Source: a bacterium (GTDB lineage Bacteria > Latescibacterota > Latescibacteria > Latescibacterales > Latescibacteraceae). From it: DNA of 32,418 nt. Position 1 is the stretch's first letter; the number at the start of each line of letters is the position of its first letter. Below, in pieces: positions 18,381-25,827 of this stretch. The position numbers and the translations under genes are program-made. The stretch covers positions 1 through 32,418 of the forward strand of contig JAJFUH010000201.1 of the NCBI GenBank assembly GCA_021372535.1, given 5' to 3'. A model generated the notes under the pieces. The model did not search any database. It was given only the letters and a program-made list of their open reading frames with translations, and was not told the DNA's origin.

Positions 18381-19457
18381 ATGAAAACGGAAAAAGGCTC
18401 CATCATAACGAAAACAGCCCTGGCGGGCATAGCCGGAATTGTCGCGGCGGGGAAAGCTCCGGCGTATGCAAAGGACGGGAAAATCCTCAAAATCGGGGTT
18501 CTGGGTCTCGGTTCACACAGCTTCGCCGCGCGATTCAAGAATCCGCCCGCTGACTACACGAAACCGATACTTGTCAGACCCTACGGCGTATGGGACGATG
18601 TACCCGGAGTCGCCGAATTCATGAAGGGCGATATCTACGAAAAGGTTTACAAAGACCCGGTCACCCTCGTCCGCGAGTGCGACTGCATCCATATCGAGCA
18701 CGCCGATTACCGTAAGGTGTTCGAGCTCGCCCAGCCGGCGCTCGAAATGGGTAAGCCCGTATTCATCAACCGGCCGTTCACCGCGACAATCGCCGATGCC
18801 GAGGAAATCGTCCGGCTCGCCCGAAAATATGACGCCCCGCTCATGAGCGCGTCATCGCTCGAATTCGGAGGGGAAATCCCCGAAATGCAGAAGTTCGCCG
18901 TGGAAAAAGGCCCCATCCGCGCGTACGAAGCATACGGCCCCGAGGCGCATTTCACCTGGCATTTCCCCCATGTCATCAATTACGCTCATGCGGCGCTCGG
19001 CGGCGGCATCGATTCGGTCTATTTCACCGGGCATTTCGGGATCGATATGCGGACATGGCGCATCGAAAAGGAACAGATCGGGGCATCTCTGTGCGTTCTC
19101 ACCTACAAACCCCGTGAGGGTCAGCCCCCCATGATCGGCATGTGCCATATCGGGAACTACAAGGGGCAGTTCCATATCGATGTGTATGGAGCGCAGGAAA
19201 ACAGGGACTTCACCCTCCAGGGCAAATGGGACATGAATATGTTCGACAAGCTCAACGACCTCTATTCGTTCAGAAAGGTGCCGCGCCCGTACGAGGCGAT
19301 CCTCGAACAGCACCGCACTCTTGTCGCCGCCAATGTATCGAGGCTCAGAGGGTGCGCGGTGACGCTCGATTCGCTCGGCGGCGAGGATGCGCTTCCCTAT
19401 TCGGAGGGGATACGGCTCTATGTTTTGAGAAATTTCTATGAAAGCCAGAAGAAATGA
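18381..19457 (+). CDS. Gfo/Idh/MocA-like protein, paralogue 2, twin arginine lost
   Basis: This 358-residue protein is closely related to its neighbours. The ATG at 18381 is preceded by AAAGGA about 8 nt away; the frame is open back to 18342 but without a comparable site. The N-terminus begins MKTEKGSIITKTALAGIAG. It aligns with the Tat signals of the paralogues but lacks the two arginines, so export by Tat is doubtful. The glycine motif is GLGSHS (42-47), and the EKP position reads NRP (130-132). HFPHVINYAHAALGGG and RPYEAILEQHRTLVAANVSRL are conserved. The gene follows paralogue 1 by 186 bp, a gap mostly filled by a family A element. It may be an evolving or decaying copy. Confidence 0.83.
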   Translation: MKTEKGSIITKTALAGIAGIVAAGKAPAYAKDGKILKIGVLGLGSHSFAARFKNPPADYTKPILVRPYGVWDDVPGVAEFMKGDIYEKVYKDPVTLVRECDCIHIEHADYRKVFELAQPALEMGKPVFINRPFTATIADAEEIVRLARKYDAPLMSASSLEFGGEIPEMQKFAVEKGPIRAYEAYGPEAHFTWHFPHVINYAHAALGGGIDSVYFTGHFGIDMRTWRIEKEQIGASLCVLTYKPREGQPPMIGMCHIGNYKGQFHIDVYGAQENRDFTLQGKWDMNMFDKLNDLYSFRKVPRPYEAILEQHRTLVAANVSRLRGCAVTLDSLGGEDALPYSEGIRLYVLRNFYESQKK

Positions 19458-19522
19458 GTGTCATGCGGAAATGCTCATGAATCACATATCTAAAATTTAA
19501 GAATGAATCCAAGGGAAGAAAT

Positions 19523-19555
19523 GGAACGCGAATTTTCGCGGATTAGTTTTTTATA
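19523..19555. repeat. CGCGGATT-type intergenic word
   Basis: The word GGAACGCGAATTTTCGCGG followed by a short T-rich stretch resembles 11709-11731 and the doubled version at 25547-25590. It lies just downstream of paralogue 2 at the edge of the accessory block. Confidence 0.45.
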
Positions 19556-19567
19556 TAAGAATCCGGG

Positions 19568-19786
19568 TCAGTACTTTTCCCATTCTTCTATTGATATTCC
19601 AGCCTGTCGCAGAATTCTTGCCAGAAACTCTTTACCGATGTCTTTCTTGTGAGGATTCGGAATTGTGAGGGTCAAATCCCCTCTGAGCATAAAGGAATGC
19701 TTTCCGCCGGAATATGGGCCATCAAAGCCGCACTTCCTGAGGCACCTGACAAGGACGTCTCTTTTAACTGGGCCTAAAGGCGGCAT
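19568..19786 (-). CDS. hicA: HicA-like toxin (mRNA interferase)
   Basis: This 72-residue basic protein fits HicA toxins, which cut translated mRNA using a double-stranded-RNA-binding fold. The pattern RKCGFDGPYSGGKHSFML contains the family G-x-H-x-F/M signature, with His30 as the expected catalytic residue, then LTIPNPHKKDIGKEFLARILRQAGIS, which is typical of HicA. Its ATG shares one base with the stop of the upstream hicB (TGATG), so translation is coupled and the antitoxin comes first. The pair sits in the interrupted oxidoreductase array with opposite orientation, as expected of an acquired module. Confidence 0.82.
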   Translation of the reverse strand: MPPLGPVKRDVLVRCLRKCGFDGPYSGGKHSFMLRGDLTLTIPNPHKKDIGKEFLARILRQAGISIEEWEKY

Positions 19787-20034
19787 CAGACAACTACCTG
19801 TTTCTTAATCCTGATTTCGTTTGCATCGATTTTAGGAATCGGGAGATTCTTATAAACACGAAACAGAATCCATTCCTCCAAAACCTCCTCCAACTCATTT
19901 CTGCACTGCTCCAGGGTCGAAGCATTTGAATAAACACCGGGACACTCCAGAATCTCGCCGTAATATGTCTTGTCATCCTGGAGGATTTCATATCTCGCAC
20001 GCTTCATGGCAGATTGTATATACTGTCTGATCAT
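19786..20034 (-). CDS. hicB: HicB-like antitoxin
   Basis: This 82-residue acidic protein has the HicB fold signature: YEILQDDKTYYGEILECPG followed by VYSNASTLEQCRNELEEVLEEWI. It should bind and neutralise the HicA made from the next gene. The start at 20034 has AGAGGAG close upstream. I see no obvious ribbon-helix-helix or helix-turn-helix tail, so autoregulation by this protein alone is uncertain. The last base of its stop codon is the first base of the hicA start. Confidence 0.82.
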   Translation of the reverse strand: MIRQYIQSAMKRARYEILQDDKTYYGEILECPGVYSNASTLEQCRNELEEVLEEWILFRVYKNLPIPKIDANEIRIKKQVVV

Positions 20035-20491
20035 ATTTCTCCTCTTTTTTCTTCGTAAACCATACTATCAGTATCGCCACTCGCATTTTCTTGCGTTCAG
20101 ACTTTTTGCATAATAAAAAATTTTCCGAACTGATAACAAGAGGTCAACTCTGTTCGGCGGTTTAGTAACGCAGACACAATGCCTCGAACACTCAGTTCAG
20201 TAAAATAAAGAAATTCCTGGAAATTGACTATCCTCGCAGCAGAACTACGTGGTATTACGCCAATTTTCTGGTACTTCGTGCCAACGGAATTTCTGAAAAA
20301 ACCAAAGCATGATAACCCAAGAGTAGAACTCCGAGGAATTCTTTTGATTAAACTTTCTATAAAAATCCCTCTTTGAGAAGAACACGCCCACCCGCCATAC
20401 GCAACGGCGTCTTGTGCACTTTAAGCGAGGCACGACCAATCTGAACAACTCCTCAACTCTGTCGGTACCACGCGCTTGTTAGGCGGCCCTC
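20035..20491. other. Intergenic stretch between hicBA and an unrecognised gene
   Basis: No convincing gene is present. A 67-codon minus-strand frame (20245-20448) overlaps a dispersed 21-nt word at 20332-20352 that recurs at 30728-30748, so it is better read as repeat sequence. CCGAAC (20125-20130) and GTTCGG (20152-20157) form a hairpin base. On the minus strand, GCCTAAC starts 7 nt after the stop of the 20492-21169 gene, which resembles half of an integron attC site. Confidence 0.5.
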
Positions 20492-21169
20492 TTACTCGGC
20501 CTTTACAAGCAGAACTTGCTTAATATCACCTGTGTTCAACTCTCGACGCCACTTACGGCGGTCCGTTTCGTAGAGCTGAAGGCAACCTTGGGCCAGATGA
20601 TGATACAATCGATCACGCATACAAAAGCTTGGAACCATACCAGCCGCGCGAATTGCATCCGGCAGGCCAGAAGGGGTTGGCACAGGTGGCCAGTCCTCGA
20701 GCGCGTGTAATCCTGGACCGGACCAGGCAAAATACCGTTCTTGGAGCTCAACTCCTTGCCAAGGCTCTCGCGAATGCGGTTCTTGTCCAGAGATGATCTC
20801 GACCACGCGCACAACTGACTCGACTGCTGCGGCAGCCAGCTCGCCATCAGCTCTTACGGCTGTCCGGCGATGCTGAAGCGCGTCGGCCAGGGCAACAGCG
20901 TCACGCGCGAACTTCCGTGCCTCTTCATTCCCCGAACCAGGCAAGACGGCGGCGATGTAGGCGTCGAACATCCGCTTCGCATCCGTTGCACTTGGCGTCA
21001 CGCTGTCAGTTTGAGGATGAGTATCCGCGTCATAGACAGCCTGTGCCAGGGAGATGAGAGCCTCGCGACAGCATAGTCCGACGGCCTGCAGGTCTTCCTC
21101 GGTGTCGGCCGTAAGAAGTCGGTCATTTATCGCATCAACGGCGCGATGAATATAGTCCCAATCTTTCAT
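20492..21169 (-). CDS. Unrecognised 225-residue accessory protein
   Basis: I cannot assign a function. The protein is soluble, mostly helical and mildly acidic, with no signal peptide. The segment ARKFARDAVALADALQHRRT followed by a helix and VVRVVEIISGQ resembles a helical region I associate with accessory hypothetical proteins. The C-terminal part is rich in Trp, Tyr and His (ERYFAWSGPGLHALEDWP, DRLYHHLAQG). The ATG at 21169 has a weak AAGG upstream. Its stop is followed by GCCTAAC, the kind of sequence that ends many integron cassettes. It lies among a toxin-antitoxin pair and a gene relic, so mobile defence or stress cargo is possible. Confidence 0.6.
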   Translation of the reverse strand: MKDWDYIHRAVDAINDRLLTADTEEDLQAVGLCCREALISLAQAVYDADTHPQTDSVTPSATDAKRMFDAYIAAVLPGSGNEEARKFARDAVALADALQHRRTAVRADGELAAAAVESVVRVVEIISGQEPHSREPWQGVELQERYFAWSGPGLHALEDWPPVPTPSGLPDAIRAAGMVPSFCMRDRLYHHLAQGCLQLYETDRRKWRRELNTGDIKQVLLVKAE

Positions 21170-21329
21170 GTACCTTGGCTCAGGTTACGATCTTTTGAGT
21201 GGATATTGCTGGCCTCTCTAACAATGATAATACAGTCTGTTAAAACAGGTAAACTAGGCTCTTGTTTTCTGTATAAAAAAATTCCCGTCTCTTCTATTTA
21301 TTTCTCATAATAACATTCAAATCAACCAT

Positions 21330-21620
21330 TTATCTGTGTTGGTAGTCATTTGTCTTTTGCATCGATTCATTCAAAACCGGCTTCCCGTTTGTCCATAATT
21401 CATATTCGCTCAGATCAATGTCATCGTTCCACGAAATTCCATACCCTCATGTATCAACCCTGAAAGCCTTGAAAAACACCGGATTCCTCAAAGGATAAAA
21501 CCGGGGGCGTGAAAGAAGCGGTTTACAGTCGTAAACCTTCTGTTCGCCGTTATCAAAGCATATAAGGAACTGCATTGCTCCAATCACAGTTGCCGATTTG
21601 ATTTTGGATACTTGCTCCAT
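21330..21620 (-). pseudogene. DUF2442 family gene with in-frame TGA
   Basis: Translated on the minus strand from the ATG at 21620, this frame gives a DUF2442-like protein: VIGAMQFLICFDNGEQKVYD, then KPLLSRPRFYPLRNPVFFKA and FRVDT. A TGA at 21447-21449 (codon 58) interrupts it. The same frame resumes with GYGISWNDDIDLSEYELW and ends at TAA (21330-21332). The family normally reads about V-D-x-G-G-Y-G-I-x-W here, so the TGA most likely replaced a glycine codon by one base change. DUF2442 proteins are small and often paired with DUF4160; no DUF4160 frame was found upstream. A good promoter lies at 21675-21702. Confidence 0.75.
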
Positions 21621-21674
21621 GGCAGATTTACTCCAAACCCGGCATCATATCTTTACCATTCATATATGTATATC

Positions 21675-21702
21675 AAAATACCACAAATCCACACCCTGTC
21701 AA
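21675..21702 (-). promoter_or_regulatory. Sigma-70-like promoter for the DUF2442 relic
   Basis: On the minus strand TTGACA (21697-21702) is followed after 16 nt by TATTTT (21675-21680) and then GATATA. The same arrangement, TTGACA-N16-TATTTTGATATA, occurs on the plus strand at 25828-25861. It points at the DUF2442 frame about 50 nt away and is divergent from paralogue 3. Confidence 0.6.
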
Positions 21703-21799
21703 GCATTTTCCGCCTTCCTTTCCCCTTTACATTCCCTTCTTCTGTCCTTAAATTATTCTCATAAAAAAAGAAAAAAATCCTCTTTTCCGGAGTGTTTTC

Positions 21800-22897
21800 A
21801 TGTCTACCCGACGTTCGTTTATCCGCACATCCGCTCTTACCGGAATCGGCGGCATCATTGCCGCAGGTCAGGCGCCCGCATTCGCCCAGGACATGAAGAT
21901 GGTGAAGATCGGGCAGCTCGGTCTCGGCTCGCATGGTTTCGTGGGCCGGTTCAAAAATCCGGCGCCGAAATACAAGGACATCATTCGGTGCAAACCGTAC
22001 GCGGTATGGGACGATGTCCCCGGCGTCGCGGAAAAAATGCTCCCGATGGGCTTCGAGAAAGCCATCGGCGACCCGGTCGAGCTTGTCAAAGAATCCGATG
22101 TCGTCCATGTCGAACACGCCGACTACCGCCGTGTGCTCGAACTCGCCCGTCCCGCGCTCGAAATGGGCAAGCCGGTGTTCATCAACCGTCCCTTCGCCGC
22201 CAGTATCGCCGATGCCGAGGAAATCGTCCGCCTCGCCCGCGCGCACAACGCCCCCCTCATGTGCGCATCCTCGCTCGAATTCCAGCCGGAAATCCCCCTC
22301 ATCGGAAAATTCGCCGAGGAAAAGGGCCCGGTGCGCAGCTACATGGCGTACTGCCCGGAGCCGTATTTCACATGGATGTTCCCCCATGTCATCAATTTCG
22401 CTAACGCCGCGCTCGGCGGGGGAATCGACTCCGCCTATTTCAGCGGGGATTACATCATCGAGATGGGGGATATCAGGATCGAGGACGGGAAATTCGTCGA
22501 CCCCAAACGGCCATACGGTTCCGCGGTCAGCCTCCTGACCTATAAACCACGTGACGGGCAGCCGCCGATTATCGGCATGTGCCAGATCGGACAGAGCCCG
22601 GGAACCTACAACATCTATGTCTATGCGTACAAGGAGAGCAGGAATTTCGTGGCGGGCGGAGAGCTCAATGCGGCAAACATTTTCGAGTGCATGTTCCTGA
22701 CCCTCAACGACTTTTATGTGAACCGCAGACCGCCGCGGCCGTACGAGGCGATTCTCGAACAGCACCGTGCCCTCGTTGCCACGAATGCTTCACGGCTGTC
22801 CGGGAAGGCGGTGAAACTCGATTCCCTCAAAGGCAGCGATGCGCTCCCCTACGACGAATCGATCCGTAACTATCTTTTGAAACGATACAGGAACTGA
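21800..22897 (+). CDS. Tat-exported Gfo/Idh/MocA-like protein, paralogue 3
   Basis: This 365-residue protein has a standard Tat signal (TRRSFIRTSALTG, ending AFAQ). The ATG at 21800 has GGAG about 9 nt upstream. The Rossmann motif is complete here, GLGSHG (41-46), and AVWDD follows at the second strand. The EKP position again reads NRP (129-131). WMFPHVINFANAALGGG keeps the family His. A loop after YIIEMGD is longer than in paralogue 1. It is the most diverged of the four (ARPALEMGKPVFINRPFAAS; RPPRPYEAILEQHRALVATN). It may bind a dinucleotide, but hydride transfer of the usual kind is unlikely without the catalytic lysine. The accessory block ends just upstream. Confidence 0.86.
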   Translation: MSTRRSFIRTSALTGIGGIIAAGQAPAFAQDMKMVKIGQLGLGSHGFVGRFKNPAPKYKDIIRCKPYAVWDDVPGVAEKMLPMGFEKAIGDPVELVKESDVVHVEHADYRRVLELARPALEMGKPVFINRPFAASIADAEEIVRLARAHNAPLMCASSLEFQPEIPLIGKFAEEKGPVRSYMAYCPEPYFTWMFPHVINFANAALGGGIDSAYFSGDYIIEMGDIRIEDGKFVDPKRPYGSAVSLLTYKPRDGQPPIIGMCQIGQSPGTYNIYVYAYKESRNFVAGGELNAANIFECMFLTLNDFYVNRRPPRPYEAILEQHRALVATNASRLSGKAVKLDSLKGSDALPYDESIRNYLLKRYRN

Positions 22898-22925
22898 GAG
22901 GGTGGTGAAGGTTGAATTATACATT

Positions 22926-23008
22926 GCGACATAAATAATTGCGCATGTTATTAGCGATCAGATCCTGAAACGAGTTCAGGATGACGGTCACGCCGAATTC
23001 GTTTCGGC
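22926..23008. repeat. Family B 83-bp repeat, copy 1
   Basis: This 83-bp sequence matches 24274-24356 at 75 of 83 positions by my count, in the same orientation. It contains the hairpin CCTGAAACGAGTTCAGG followed by ATGACGG, and ends in a second GCCGAA/TTCGGC hairpin. The two copies flank oxidoreductase-like paralogue 4 as direct repeats. Confidence 0.85.
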
Positions 23009-23080
23009 TTCTATTTTATAAATAAACGCAGTGAAATATTTCATCATGAATAAATCATTACCATTGTCGGAGATACAAAC

Positions 23081-24193
23081 ATGAAAACGAGGAGAACCTT
23101 TTTAAAAACGGCCGCCGCGGGTGGGCTTGCCGGAATTATCTCAGCCGGGAAACCACCCGCTTTTGCCCAGGACAGCACCAAAATCAAGGTCGGTCAGCTC
23201 GGTCTCGGCTCCCATGGTTTCGTCGAGTCGTTTGTCAAGCCGCCGGAGAAATACCGCAGTATCGTGCGCTGCAGGCCCTATGCGGTCTGGGACGATGTCC
23301 CCGAAGCGGCGGAAGCGCTCAAAAGAACCTACGGCTTCGAGAAAATCATCGCCGATCCGGTGCAGCTCGTAAAGGAATCGGATGTCGTCCATGTGGAGCA
23401 CGCCGATTACCGTAAGGTGTTCGAGCTCGCCCAGCCTGCACTCGAAGCGGGGAAACCGGTGTTCATCAACAGGCCGTTTACCGCGACCATCGCCGATGCC
23501 GAGGAAGTAATCCGTCTCGCCCGGGCGTACGATGCGCCGGTCATGAGCGCATCATCGCTCGAATTCCAGCCCGTTGTGGCGGAAATGCAAAAATTCGCCG
23601 GAGAAAAAGGGCCGGTCCGGGCATACGAAGCGTACTGTCCCGAGCCTCATTTCACATGGATGTTCCCCCATGTCATCAACTATGCGCACGCGGCGCTCGG
23701 CGGGGGAATCGAGTCGGCGTACTTCACCGGGGAATACCTCATGGACATGACACGCTGGATCGATGAAAAACGCCCTCCGCTCGATCTTGGCAAGTGGATA
23801 GGCGAGACCAAGCCCATCGGGTCGTCACTCTGCGTCCTCACTTACAAACCCCGCGAGGGACAGCCGCCGATGATCGGCATGTGCCATATCGGGGCACACC
23901 CGGGAAGCTATCACATCGATGTGTATGCGGCGCAGGAAAACAGGCTGTTCGAGGCCGACACCGCGACCATTTTCGACCACATGTTTCTCACTCTCCACGA
24001 TTTCTACGTCAACCGCACGGTTCCCCGGCCGTACGAGGCGATTCTCGAACAGCACCGGGCGCTCGTGGCGGCGAATGTCTCACGGCTTACCGGGCGCGCG
24101 GTCAGGCTCGACTCACTCGGAGGAGGCGATTCGCTCCCCTATTCGGAAGCTATACGCCGGTGGCTGCTCCGTAATTTCATGGGGATGAAATGA
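23081..24193 (+). CDS. Tat-exported Gfo/Idh/MocA-like protein, paralogue 4
   Basis: This 370-residue protein starts at 23081 with GGAG about 9 nt upstream. The Tat signal is TRRTFLKTAAAGG, ending AFAQ. The glycine motif GLGSHG (41-46) is intact, the EKP position reads NRP (130-132), and WMFPHVINYAHAALGGG carries the family His. It is longest in the loop after YLMDMTRW, where about 12 residues are inserted relative to paralogue 1. Long stretches of DNA are nearly identical to paralogues 1 and 2, for example around 23401-23440 and 24025-24090, which suggests recent duplication or gene conversion. The gene lies between two direct copies of the family B repeat. It precedes the aldo/keto reductase-like gene by 275 bp. 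Confidence 0.86.
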   Translation: MKTRRTFLKTAAAGGLAGIISAGKPPAFAQDSTKIKVGQLGLGSHGFVESFVKPPEKYRSIVRCRPYAVWDDVPEAAEALKRTYGFEKIIADPVQLVKESDVVHVEHADYRKVFELAQPALEAGKPVFINRPFTATIADAEEVIRLARAYDAPVMSASSLEFQPVVAEMQKFAGEKGPVRAYEAYCPEPHFTWMFPHVINYAHAALGGGIESAYFTGEYLMDMTRWIDEKRPPLDLGKWIGETKPIGSSLCVLTYKPREGQPPMIGMCHIGAHPGSYHIDVYAAQENRLFEADTATIFDHMFLTLHDFYVNRTVPRPYEAILEQHRALVAANVSRLTGRAVRLDSLGGGDSLPYSEAIRRWLLRNFMGMK

Positions 24194-24220
24194 AACCGGA
24201 AAGTGATTTATGAAGTATAA

Positions 24221-24446
24221 AGTACGATTTTAGATTTACGATTTTAGATTTATGAATTACGATTTTATACATGGCGACAGAAATAAATGCGCATGTTATA
24301 AGCGATCAGATCCTGAAACGAGTCCAGGATGACGGTCTCGCCGAACCTGTTTCGGCACCTGTTTCCGGAAAAACGCAAGAACATAACCGGACATGTACAG
24401 ATTTACGATATTTACGATTTTTGATTTACGATTTTAGATTTAAAAA
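24221..24446. repeat. Gattttagatttacga-type AT-rich words
   Basis: Variants of gattttagatttacga are stacked at about 24221-24267 and 24404-24443, on either side of the family B copy. They read as low-complexity dispersed intergenic words, and no promoter or protein is evident in them. Confidence 0.5.
24274..24356. repeat. Family B 83-bp repeat, copy 2
   Basis: This is the direct repeat partner of 22926-23008, with 8 mismatches by eye. The central hairpin reads CCTGAAACGAGTCCAGG, with one change that breaks a base pair. Its distance from copy 1 is 1,348 bp and spans paralogue 4 exactly once. Confidence 0.85.
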
Positions 24447-24468
24447 CATTTAAGATACGAGGCGCACA

Positions 24469-25491
24469 ATGAAACGACGTGACATGATCAGGAAATCCGC
24501 GCTGGGAGTTGCAACCATCGGTATCGGGGCAGTCCCGGCATACGGCAAAGATACGGTCCAGATACCCAGTCTCCCCACTCCCCTGAACCATGAGATGGTA
24601 TACCGCCCGCTCGGGAAAACCGGGATTCAGGTCAGCCTTCTCGGTTTCGGATCACACCTCAGCGAGGAAAACCTCAAGGACGAAAAGGGCCGCGACCGTC
24701 AGATACAGGAAGCCATCGAGAACGGGATTACGCTTTTCGATGTGTACGACCACGGCAATTTCCACCAGTTCAAGCCCATGTCAGTATCGCTCGCGGGAAA
24801 ACGTCAGAAGGTGGTTATCTCGCTCGTTGCAGTGCAGGACGATGTACGCACCGAGATCGAGGGGGCGCTCCGGACATTCAACACTGATTTTATCGACCTC
24901 TACCGCATCGTCTACCATGACGGCGACAGCCACACCAAGGGCGACGACGAACTCAATATCCTCTTCAAGATGCGTGACGAGGGAAAAATCCGCGCTGTCG
25001 GCGTGGTGGCCCACGAAGAAGCGGGAGTCCTCTATGCGGTGGAGCACACGCCGGTCGATTATATCATGATGCCGCTCAATTTCCACCACAACAAGGCATG
25101 GGGCGCCGATGCGCAGGACACGTACAGCAAGGTCATCCCCCTCTGCCGTGAAAAGCAGGTCGGGATACTAGGTATCAAGCCCTTCGGAGGCGACCCCATG
25201 GTCGCATACGCTCAGTATCTCGGCCTGCTTTCGCCCGAATACAGGGGCCCGAGCTACCCGAAGGCCGCGTTCCGCTACCTCTGGCAGAACAAGGATATCT
25301 CTTCGAGCCTTCCATCCATCAATACGGTCGGTGAATTGTATGATGCCCTCGATTCCCTCTGGCGTCCCGAATTCACGAAAGAAGACCGTGAAGTGCTCAA
25401 AAATCTCTCGCGGAAAGCCGATAAGACGCTCGGAGAATACCTGCCGCCGAAGTACAAGTGGATGGAGAACTGGCGTATACGGAACGCATGA
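24469..25491 (+). CDS. Tat-exported aldo/keto reductase-like protein lacking most of its catalytic tetrad
   Basis: This 340-residue protein has the aldo/keto reductase barrel layout (YRPLGKTGIQVSLLGFGSH; FNTDFIDLYRI; KMRDEGKIRAVGV; GILGIKPFGG; SSLPSINTVGELYDAL). It starts with a Tat-like signal, KRRDMIRKSALG, ending AYGK, with GAGG 6 nt before the ATG. The family tetrad is Asp-Tyr-Lys-His. Asp91 is present in LFDVYDHGN, but the Tyr five residues later is missing. The strand that normally carries Lys reads VVISLVAV (115-122), and the strand that carries His reads LYRIVYHD (144-151) with Val in its place. Reductase activity of the normal kind is therefore unlikely. It closes the oxidoreductase-like array. 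Confidence 0.85.
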   Translation: MKRRDMIRKSALGVATIGIGAVPAYGKDTVQIPSLPTPLNHEMVYRPLGKTGIQVSLLGFGSHLSEENLKDEKGRDRQIQEAIENGITLFDVYDHGNFHQFKPMSVSLAGKRQKVVISLVAVQDDVRTEIEGALRTFNTDFIDLYRIVYHDGDSHTKGDDELNILFKMRDEGKIRAVGVVAHEEAGVLYAVEHTPVDYIMMPLNFHHNKAWGADAQDTYSKVIPLCREKQVGILGIKPFGGDPMVAYAQYLGLLSPEYRGPSYPKAAFRYLWQNKDISSSLPSINTVGELYDALDSLWRPEFTKEDREVLKNLSRKADKTLGEYLPPKYKWMENWRIRNA

Positions 25492-25546
25492 GCGGTTTGA
25501 AGAAATAATACGTGCAGTGAACACGGATTTTTAAAATAAATTCATA

Positions 25547-25590
25547 GAACGCGGATTTACGCGGATCAAGCGGATTTACGCGGATTCTAT
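25547..25590. repeat. Doubled CGCGGATTTACGCGG word
   Basis: The unit GCGGATTTACGCGGAT occurs twice in a row with a short spacer, and single versions lie at 11709 and 19523. It is a dispersed low-complexity intergenic repeat with no seen function. Confidence 0.55.
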
Positions 25591-25827
25591 TGTTAAATAT
25601 CTTCTTTATGGTCACTATAAAGTCCCAGTGGGACTCCTTTGTCCCTTTGTTCCTCTGTCCTTCTGTCCCTTAGTCCTTCTTTTCTCATTACCTGAAAATC
25701 CCAAAAAATCCATCGTTGACTGATATGTAACACTATAAATAATAACCAGATAAAGAATTTAGCCATAGGATTCATCCCCGGGTGGTTCTATCAAAAAAAT
25801 GTGGGAGCGCCAGTGAACATATTTCTC

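Noticed and set aside
20245-20448. 67-codon minus-strand frame
   Set aside because: Part of it is a dispersed repeat word also found at 30728, and no family is recognisable.
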